Shown here in pieces: positions 55,691 to 64,000 of a stretch of DNA of 64,000 bases (position 1 is its first letter; each line of letters begins with the position of its first letter). Made by a program: the position numbers and the translations under genes. The stretch is from assembly GCA_958510875.1 (NCBI GenBank), contig OY294068.1:175305411-175369410 (forward strand). Direction: 5' to 3'. Source of the DNA: Endomychus coccineus. Lineage: Eukaryota; Arthropoda; Insecta; Coleoptera; Endomychidae. The notes below the pieces were generated by a model. The model made no database searches, was not told the DNA's origin, and saw only the letters and a list, made by a program, of their open reading frames with translations.

Positions 55691-58369
55691 TTGTTCACTA
55701 TAATTGCTTATTTATCAATTGATGCTCAAAACTTCGATATCCGAACTTCTTTATAACATGATGAACCGAAGATACATGTAGTTCCACTTGGACCCATACT
55801 TGGAAATGTGTGAGGAAGTAATGGTTTTATATTTAAACAACAAAAGGGAAATTGAGATACGAGAGCTGTCCATCATTCATATTGATGAACTCAATATTAA
55901 TCCTGTTTTATTAGGGTAAGGAAACTAAGTAATATACAGGAGAATAAGTATATCTCTTGAAGTTTGTTTGAGGGTAATATCTACTTTTCAAGGAAGTGAG
56001 TTGAAGGTAAACAGATTTCAAAACCATATTTATAATACGATTTGAAGCGTCGATGTGATTTGATAAATTGAAATTGTCCAGGCGAACCAGTATATTTTAG
56101 ACTTGTTTGTATACGATTCAAAAGCTTTGCAGTTATTATAATCGATACACCGATAGGGCTATATTGAGCGGAGTGTCGAGCTCAGAACAAATATTGGTTT
56201 TTAATTAAAAGATCCCATATCCCAGGATCAACTGTTTATGAATAAACCTACAAGGTACTTGGACCTGTCATCCAACACAATATTGAGTTTCAAATTATTT
56301 ATACATACTGCACACTTGTATGACTATGAATATCTATTGCTTTCGAGTAAATTTTCGGGAAATAGGTCACACGTTGGCTTATTACTTGAGTTCTTAGGTA
56401 TGTTTCGGTCTCAAGACTATCATCAGAAGACGTATTATGCCTAAAATGGGATTTCTCAAAACTAAATGTATCATCACAAAGCGTCCTTATCGCACCAATT
56501 TCAATTGAAAATGCCCACGTCGCCGAAACGAACAGGAACACAAATAATCAAAACTGACACATTAATGTTTTCAGTATATGAATATGTTTCAAGAATCCAC
56601 TGCTTAGCAATTTCCTTATACTATACGAGCTCATGTCAACAAAGTCTATATATGACTGAAACTAAAGAATACAACGCTCAAATATCTTCCTTCGAACTAG
56701 ATGTTAAAGATTTATGAGGCAATAGAAAAAGGTGGTCAGACCTTATTAGAAATATTGCTATTTGAGCATTCGGCCTAAAATATACTTTTAACATTCTAAA
56801 GACGCATGCAGAAATTAGCAATTGTTCTATGATTTACATACTTGGGGTCACGTTGTATGTGAATCATCTCCAGCATAGCTTTATAATAATTGGTTTCCTT
56901 AGTCAGAATATTAAAATTTTTTTAAAATATCTATTGCCAGAACATATTTTTTGGATGGGATTTAACAGGAAACATGTACAGATAAAAGAGGAACAGAATC
57001 GGATACACTTCATTTTGTTAATTTGTTGTGTGAAACTGAATTCAGATCCTTAACAATTCACATACTGTTGATGCTAGAGGAAACATCTAAATTGATAGTG
57101 AATGTTTAATGTAATTTTCAATGAATTTTTAAACAACAAATGAAGTGGTCACTTGGAGCTATTCTTATATATTATTGAGAAATACGTCGGAAATGAGAAC
57201 ACAAGTTCAAGTCAGACAGAACTTTAATGAAAAGCCGACATTCTTCTATTCCAATTCTATGAAGTCACGAACGTCATCTTTTAATAAAAGTTGTGTTGAA
57301 TTTGTACGTGTTTTTATCTTATCTGCTGTTTCCGATCTTTCATCCTTCTTGTATTTTCATTTCCTAACTACTACACTGACTTCTTTAATTTGTTGCCCAA
57401 CTTCATCTTGTCTTGGACAAGTAAAACTTAGTTCATGTTTGTGAGAGAAGTGGAAGAATTGTGGAAGTTATAGATTGAAAGTGCTGATGATACATTTTAT
57501 TATTTTAACATTACTTTCTGATTAATTTTTTAGATTACTTTGTAGGACGTATAGATAATAAACAGACCTCAGGTAATATGTATTAACATAAGAATATATG
57601 AAAAAACATATTCAGGCCTTTTTTTACTGTTAGGACATAATTTCGTTATTTTTGTGTAAGAGAGCATATTTTGAAGAAATTTTGTCAAATTAAATATTAA
57701 ATTGTGATTAAAGTCTACTGGATTTTGTCATAAAGGATTTTCTATCTGACAAACTATTAGTGAAAGTACTTTCTAAGAGCTCTTGCGCCTAGTCAGATCC
57801 CTATGGGTCGTTTTAATAACGTATGGGCGGCGTCTGCCCTCGGTGTTCTAAATCAAACGTGTTTCTGAGCTTTGCCCATGGGGCGGCCCCCGCTTCAATG
57901 GTTTGATAAAAACTAATTACTTTGAGGAGGAAAGAAAGTTCTTCACCACCTACTCGTTCGGTAAGCTAGTCATCAGCATGTGTTTACTCCTAATATCAGG
58001 AAGCCTCAATTCAAGTCATTAAGCATTAACTCAAGTCAAATATATTTTACGTAAATTCCACATTTAAAGTAATTAAATTATTTTTGATTTTTGTTTTCAT
58101 TGTTGTTGAGGTAATAAATCTATAAACTGGAGCCATAATTCATGTTCATTTTTGTTACTAAGATCATATTTTTTCGAAATCAGTTAGTATCCTGCTTATT
58201 AGCTGATTGAATTGAAGTATCTAGATTGAGATTAAATTAATGTTCTGTCTATCTGATTTGTGTTCATATAAGTCAAAGAAGAAATTACCTAAATTCCACC
58301 TACGTTAAATTTTGCTTGTAGTGTGTGAAAGAAATAAACCCGTAGCTGTAGGTAGCTTGGGTAGAGGTA
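55691..58369. other. Intergenic or intron, no gene recognised
   Basis: AT-rich. 57780-57900 is GC-richer (CCCATGGGGCGGCCCCCGC) but shows no coding or RNA signature. Frames at 56238-56717 and 57145-57444 are not supported by any motif. Confidence 0.35.
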
Positions 58370-58680
58370 GTTTGAAGCAGTGGCGGCTCGTGAACTTTTT
58401 GAGAGAGGAGGCTGGACATAAAACGTTTTTGTAAAAATATACTCTATTCAGCCAATTAATTTAACCTTCAGTGACAAAATTGATTGTTACCCAGCAAGAA
58501 CCAACGTGGAGGTATAGAGTTTCTCTTGCCCACAAATTTTTTTTTCGTTCGTTTTTTGTTTTTTATTTTTTTTTTGATTTTTAATTTTTTTTCTTTTTTT
58601 TTGGAATTTTTCATATTTTGTTTTTTGTTATTAATTTTATCAACTTTTCTATATATTAACGAAATTCTACGGTCTTTAAT

Positions 58681-59130
58681 TTACGAAAAATGATCAATAA
58701 TATTATCATAAAATGTATCATTATGTTTTAAGTGTTTTACTAAATCTTTTTCAATAGATATTGAACTAACATTGTATAAACGATTTTGGCCCATTGTATT
58801 TGGTATGTATGTTTTAATTCGTTTGAGAGTAGAAAATGATCTCTCCACCGATGCCGACGTGACAGGAATGGTGACTGTCAAACAAAGTAGTTTATAAAAC
58901 TGAGGTAAGACTTGTTGCAAATCATTATCTATCATATATTTTATTATATCGGCGTGACTGTCGTACTGGCCTAAAATATCTTTATCCCAGTATACAACGC
59001 ATAATTCATTGTGCAGCGCTATTTTATCAAAAAAATTATATTTTAGAACTAAGTTATCTGAAAGTGTATTGAGAAACTCTTTTGAAAAAGATTCGAAAAA
59101 TCTTCTCTTCGTCAAATCGAAAAACTTCAA
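58681..59130 (-). pseudogene. hAT transposase C-terminal dimerisation domain
   Basis: A 149-codon frame with QVLPQFYKLLCLTVTIPVTS followed by ASVERSFSTLKRIKTYIPNT and GQNRLYNVSSISIE, the classical hAT C-terminal block (SVERSFSxLKxIKTxLRSTM...RL). It ends with a normal stop, but the upstream catalytic part is broken. It resembles the transposases often annotated as zinc finger MYM-type protein 1-like. Confidence 0.9.
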
Positions 59131-60271
59131 TTCATGTAAATCGGAAAATCGAATCTCAATATTTGACCTTTAATAGTATCTAAAATTTCATAAAAAAGTT
59201 GTTTATAATGTAGTTTCTTGTCTACCAAATTATATGTTTTCCTCCTTTTCACGGGAGAAGCCTCATCAGTTGAATAATTTCCAAATAAAATATTAAAATG
59301 GAATTCTGTATAACGGAAACTTGAATTTTATCAATGAGATGTGTTAAACGATCTCTTGAATGAATTATATTAGTGAATTTATGTTGTAAAATTCGAAAAA
59401 TAAGATCAGTTTGTTCAGATATTAATTTAAAAGTATCAAGAAATAACAAAAATTCTTCATTTTCTAAATAAGATTTTAAACCAACAGCAGCATTCAATGA
59501 AACCTGATCTGTTGAAAAGTCATCACTGTTTAATATAAAATCAAATATTTCAATTAATTTGTCTTTATTTTTATGGATGGTAAACTAAACATTGCATGTG
59601 ATGTAAAATTCCATCGAGTTCGAGCATTACAGGGAATTCTGTTTCCTACTATGTTATTTAAAACTTACGTTTGTTTGAAGACCGTTTAAATGTCCCGCCA
59701 TTACAGATGCCGTCGTAAGTCTGATTTATTCGCAAAGTCGAATCGTTGAAATGTTTCCATTGAAAAATTGAATAAATTGACCGCTGTTCTTCCCGAACTA
59801 ACATCGTAGAACCCTAAAAATCTTTCCACTAGTTGTCCATTTTTACAATTAATAATTTACCGAACAGACGAATTCTAATCTAACCTTATTTCGCGTGGTG
59901 TCACTCAACCATTATACCCGCATAAAACAAAACAAATGCCTGCAAATACTGACGCGTTAGTCATAAAATCGCGAAGCTTACTGTCGTATTCACAAAACAA
60001 ATGTAACAATTACCTTTATTAAATGAATTTTCAGTTTCATCATGCCCTCTAAAAGCCAAATCTTGAAATGATAAATACAATAAGAAATCAATGATTTTTT
60101 TTTAAACTTCGCGGTTTTCTTTAACTGTATTATTATGATTTTCGATTTCGCGTGTTCGTGTAGAATCAATCGCATTAACAATATTCTGTTTACCGGTTAA
60201 TTTAAACTTAATACACGATGTAATATGTTCCTAAGATTTTTCATGTCTTTCTAGGCCACGAGCTAAATTTT

Positions 60272-60559
60272 TCAAATCATTATAACCCAAGTGCCCCAAC
60301 ATGAAGTTGTATCTGATGTGAATAGCAAGCAATACCAGCAATATAATTTATTGTGTACATCAGATCCCGTTAACCATACATATTTTTTATAATTATAAGT
60401 ATTAAACGATCGATTTTGATACTTCCCTGCCATCACTAATCCTTTCAAATCCGGTAAAGGCCGTTTGTTTTTGAAGAACACTTTTCTATCATATGTTAAT
60501 CCACTAAATGGATTTTCTAAGAACTTTGCAACTAAGTCACTCATAATTTTAACGTTCAC
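60272..60559 (-). pseudogene. hAT transposase N-terminal zinc-finger region
   Basis: Encodes NPFSGLTYDRKVFFKNKRPL, SFNTYNYKKYVWLTGSD and NKLYCWYCLLFTSDTTSCWG, typical of the TTF-type zinc finger at the start of ZMYM1-like hAT transposases. A frameshift after CWGTWV ends the frame prematurely. Confidence 0.8.
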
Positions 60560-61029
60560 CGATTCCGATTAGATAAATTATAACTTAAAAATTAACTACT
60601 TAACCTTACTACGCCTCACGGAATAAAAATAACAACCGCATTCTTCTAGCAGCGGTAGGCGGGAGCGCAAGTAATCGTATTTCATTCGACCGACGAATGG
60701 ATACGAAAAGCTAGCCTCCCTACCATGGTGCCGTTCTCGCCGTTTCACGCTATTTGGCGATTGACTGATCGGAAAAACGGCAACTGTGTTGAACAACACA
60801 ACTCAGCGTTTGAGATATATAGAGAATCTAGCCTCTGACCACTGTTGCCGGATTGAAAATAACTACTGAAAACGGGGAATTAATTGTAAAATTTGAAGAA
60901 TTATCAGAGAAACAGGAAATAAAATGGAGAATGATCATTAAGATAAATTGGTGAGGAGGCTGAGCCTCCTTAGCCTCCTTCGAGGAGCCGCCACTGGTTT
61001 GAAGCATTGAATTAGCTCATAGTTAGAAC

Positions 61030-61290
61030 GATAGGTTCCAGATAGGTGGACTATACGAGCTCAAGCTGGTCACCACTACATTTTCAAGCTCGAAACCTGC
61101 CGAACTTCTCCCTATCAGATCTAATGTTTCTATGGAACAGCGAAGTGAGATCTTTCCTTATATAACCTACAAAAGTTCCAAGAAATATTCCAATGCCTAT
61201 GTGCTCTCTCAACATTGCATCGCTGACTCTCTCAATGTTTTTCGAACATTAATGGCTTTCCTCTTATGTAGTCGAAACAGAAAAAAATCT
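61030..61290 (+). mobile_element. Jockey-like LINE C-terminal fragment
   Basis: The + strand reads HYIFKLETCRTSPYQ, CFYGTAK and, near the end, CFSNINGFPLM, corresponding to FTVKLx[27 protein letters not shown] in the copies at 32474 and 52340. Frameshifts present. It begins 26 bp beyond the hAT target duplication. Confidence 0.65.
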
Positions 61291-62139
61291 CAAACGTAGC
61301 GATCAGTTTGTTTGATTTTTCCAAATGAAACAACAATTGAATCAGTAATAATTTCTTGCATATTATGGAATATAGAGCATGATTTCACGAAAGTGTCATG
61401 CTAGGAGAGAATTTCAAGTGTCAGCCCACAGCATGAATTTTGCATTCAATTTCCAACAATTTTGTGCGACGTTCTTCATTTCAGCAATAAAAGCTCTTAC
61501 GTGATTTATCCAGAGTTAAATTTCCAGTTAATTGACACAGCTTGAGGTTATACACTTACATATTCTTAAGCCTGTATCAACTCTAATCATATAAATTGAG
61601 TAAATTTCATTTGCAGTAATAAAACATTAGCATAATGTAATTGACTACTCAACCTAATTGCCTATTTTAATATTTCAATTTAATTCGAATGCTTCAATTG
61701 GTGAGTTAGTGTGGTGTGCTTCCATGAATATCCAATCTCAAAATTAGCTCTCTGTAGGTTATATCGCATTAAGCAAAAGTTGCCGTATAAACGTTATATT
61801 TCTCTTATGCTTCGATAGTCCAGTCAAATGGTTCACAAAAATAACATATATGGAAACGTTTTGAGGCAGTTATGTTATTTGATTCTATTATGTTCTTTCG
61901 CCGAAAACGAATTGCATGTTTACCCAACACTTATCTTTGCCGCGGACTGAGATATAAGCAAATGACCTGTGATCAATTGATGAAGTGACTTCCCCCACTT
62001 TTGTCAGCGAAATAGTTTTCGCACGTTAAATGTGAATAATTGTAGGAACTGAACATATATTAGAAATAATCTCCAACCCGGTAATGGAAGACGTTATATT
62101 ATATTTTTGTTACATTGAAATTTTATCCAAATGGTCTAC
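61291..62139. other. No feature recognised
   Basis: AT-rich sequence between two LINE fragments; no coding match. Confidence 0.4.
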
Positions 62140-62500
62140 ATAATGTATTCCACAACTCTATATTGTATATAGTTTTGGAGGAACAGGTATCAACAGCAGA
62201 TTCATATAACAAAAAAGAGCTCTCAGAGCTATTTGTGGAATAAAACGAACCAAATCATGTGGGAGTCATTTTGAAAAACCGAAAGTACTGATAATTACAA
62301 ATTTGTATCTATATCGTCTTTCCTTGTTAGCTTTCGAAAAGAAAAACATGAACTAGAACAATTCACGGATGTCCACAGCTATGAAACTCGCAACAAAAAC
62401 AAGTATATGCTATCCCAATTCAATTATACAGTGAACAGAAAAGGTCCCTTATATATGGCAATAAAAACATTCAATCACCTACATTTTAGAAATTAAGGCT
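62140..62500 (+). mobile_element. LINE reverse transcriptase C-terminal fragment, different family
   Basis: The + strand reads KRALRAICGIKRTKSCGSHF, KPKVLIITNLYLYRLSLLAF and, after a stop and frameshift, FTDVHSYETRNKN and PLYMAIKTFNHL. This matches the end of LINEs with the pattern QKRAxRxI..SCxxxF...LTLPSxYIxE...HxYxTRxK. It is not the family at 32474. Confidence 0.75.
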
Positions 62501-63039
62501 AAAAACAACATTTTTCTTTCTTTTATTATTAACATTCACTAGTCATTATTTCACCAAAAATCTAGGGAAGGGTTACATTCTCTTCCACTGATGCAGTTAG
62601 TAAAATAATTGCTGATAACATCCGTTTTTCACTTGCATATGGATGATAGTAATACCACACCTTCTTTGATGGATGAAGGACAAATGAAGGTAGTTTAGAC
62701 TTCGACTATGAACGACTATCTCGTTGAAACTATCCAGGTATCCAACCACTCAAACGCTGCTGAACAGATGGTTACTGATGTTGATGAACAACAGTTTCAG
62801 TATGTGGCTACAGTAGGAATATAGTGGATTCGTTCAACCACTTGAGATATGGTAGATTGAAGAACAAGGCAAACTATGTTACACTCTCATCAGCTGTAGT
62901 GCAGAAAGGCAAAATTTTTTTACAGGATATCATCAGGTCCAATAGTGGCTGGCTATGGAGGAGAACCTAAAATGATCTTGTGCCACCTACAAACTTGCTA
63001 CCACTGGCACCTCCAATTGTATTGCTCCCGTCATGTTAT
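62501..63039. other. No feature recognised
   Basis: Lies between the LINE fragment and the Helitron. Translations in all frames are broken and match no family. Confidence 0.35.
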
Positions 63040-64000
63040 CACATCTATGGTATTTCACTTGAAACTTAAGGTTTTAGTGGTATTGCTCACAAAGGGGAAA
63101 TTGTTTGGGGAAGTGCGTTGTTTTATATATCATATCGAATAGCAAAAACGTGGTCTGGAGATACCAGATTCTGGGACCTGAATTTATCATAATTATTTTA
63201 TACACGGACCTTGCGGTAATTTGAATAACAGATCACCCTATAACAAACTCAAACAGGAATGACGGATACCCAAAGTATCGAAGAAGAGCTCCAGGAGATG
63301 GTGGTTTCACTTTTGAAAACAAGGGTATGAACCTTGACAATCGTTGGATAGTACCATATAACCCTGTAACGTGGCATATTGTAACTAATGGAGGTAGTGA
63401 TCAGGCAACAGTTGGTCTCAAAAAAGAAATGGATGTCAGCCTCTATGAAAGTGGCCGATACATCAGTAGTTCCATTTCTAGGATTCTGGCTTTTCCCATC
63501 CATGAGAGGGCTCGATGATCTTCCACTTCGCTGTGTGCCTATCTCAACCCAAATTATTCCAATCACTTGACAAATATGGTTAACAATCCAGCAAAAACTA
63601 CTCTTTCAGCATTTTTTGAATTATGCAAAACAGACGTTTTTGCAAATATACTTCTTTATGTTGAAGTTTCCTCTTACTATGAGAAAATGTTTGGAAAAAT
63701 AATAGATTTGAGAGGAGAAAACGTGGAAATAATGTCAATTGCTGGCCGCTGGTAGAGGAATATCAGGTTCAGGTAGAGTATATATTGTATACCAAAATAA
63801 CACCGAGTGTTATCTTCGTTTCTTACTTCATGAAGTCCGAGGTCTTACATCTTCCTCGGAATTTAAGACTATCAATGACACGATGCATCCCACATACCAG
63901 TCGACATGTAAGGATCTAGACCAGCTAGAAGACGAGAATCACTGATAGCGATAATAGAAGAAGGTGTGCTTTGTAATTATCCTTTTAGATTACGTGAACG
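63040..64000 (+). mobile_element. Helitron replicase/helicase fragment, runs off the window
   Basis: Blocks in family order are VFHLKLK and FGEVRCFIYHIExQKRGL (63045-63145), EIPDSGT, YFIHGPCGNLNNRSP (63195-63240), NDGYPKYRRRAPGDGG, NLDNRWIVPYNP (63330-63365), GGSDQATVGLKKE, YESGRYISSSISRILAFPIH (63445-63505), NPAKTTLSAFFELCKTD, LLYVEVSSYYEKMF, and GSGRVYIVYQNNTECYLRFL with HPTYQSTCKDL (63770-63920). These are the Rep (helitron-like) domain end and the start of the helicase. An internal deletion removes the residues between QKRGL and EIPD; about five frameshifts occur. Confidence 0.9.

Larger units (their letters stand above)
58378..60996 (-). mobile_element. hAT transposon (ZMYM1-like) with perfect 8-bp target duplication
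   Basis: The termini CAGTGGCGGCTC at 58378 and its inverse ending at 60996 are identical over 12 bp. GTTTGAAG flanks both ends exactly (58370-58377 and 60997-61004). The length is 2619 bp. The - strand carries a TTF/MYM-type start (60559-60272: PLPDLKGLVMAGKYQNR and NKLYCWYCLLFTSD) and the C-terminal dimerisation region (59130-58681). A poly-T-rich stretch lies at 58536-58620. Stops and frameshifts in the middle (60270-59130) make it inactive. Confidence 0.93.

Noticed and set aside
56380..56530. GTTTCGGTCTCAAGACTATCATCAGAAG, reminiscent of Penelope-like non-coding ends
   Set aside because: No reverse transcriptase or GIY-YIG remnant nearby; the motif alone is too weak.
58536..58625. T-rich tract that might be a LINE poly(A) tail in reverse
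   Set aside because: It lies inside the well-bounded hAT element, so it is internal to that transposon.
63249..63566. 105-codon - strand frame at the right edge
   Set aside because: It is the antisense shadow of the Helitron replicase.
1..64000. CRISPR arrays, bacterial operons, rRNA and tRNA genes
   Set aside because: No regularly spaced short repeats, no Shine-Dalgarno-led gene clusters and no tRNA A/B-box pair was seen; the DNA is animal nuclear sequence.

Overview
The window is animal nuclear DNA, almost certainly an insect and perhaps a beetle: it is AT-rich, has short exons with GT-AG introns, and is filled with decayed copies of transposon types common in insects (R1/Jockey-like LINEs, Penelope, Helitron, hAT, Tigger, mariner, Harbinger, Crypton). 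No operons, bacterial promoters, CRISPR arrays, rRNA or convincing tRNA genes were seen. The species cannot be named from the sequence alone.

Two host genes are supported and converge tail to tail. (1) At the left edge, on the + strand, lies the last coding exon (638-1868) of CLPTM1, an ER multi-spanning membrane protein, with a poly(A) signal at 2003. (2) On the - strand, ten exons between 53398 and 16185 assemble in perfect phase into 828 codons that encode a Rap GTPase-activating (Rap-GAP) domain followed directly by a BTB/POZ domain and a BACK domain. The 5' end lies beyond 53398. This gene covers 37 kb; its first visible intron (53157-39772) is 13.4 kb long.

Nearly everything else is mobile DNA inside or beside the introns of the second gene. 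The best-preserved items are a two-exon Crypton-type tyrosine recombinase gene (49503-50584, +) with its catalytic residues intact; a hAT element with a perfect 8-bp target duplication (58378-60996); a Tigger/pogo element with TA duplication (19555-21230); a second hAT (34024-35651); a 587-bp non-autonomous hAT with a perfect 8-bp duplication (27907-28493); and a 606-bp Harbinger derivative (9460-10065) inserted into a LINE whose unoccupied counterpart lies at 46207. The right edge (63040-64000) is a broken Helitron replicase. At least four non-LTR retrotransposon families are present as fragments.

Several non-coding structures stand out: a perfect 43-bp-arm palindrome whose loop is repeated beside it (5478-5605), several long fold-back elements, a 480-bp LTR-like tandem duplication, and a 50-bp duplication that copies the splice donor of the recombinase gene. 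Stretches between these features are AT-rich and show no recognisable coding content.
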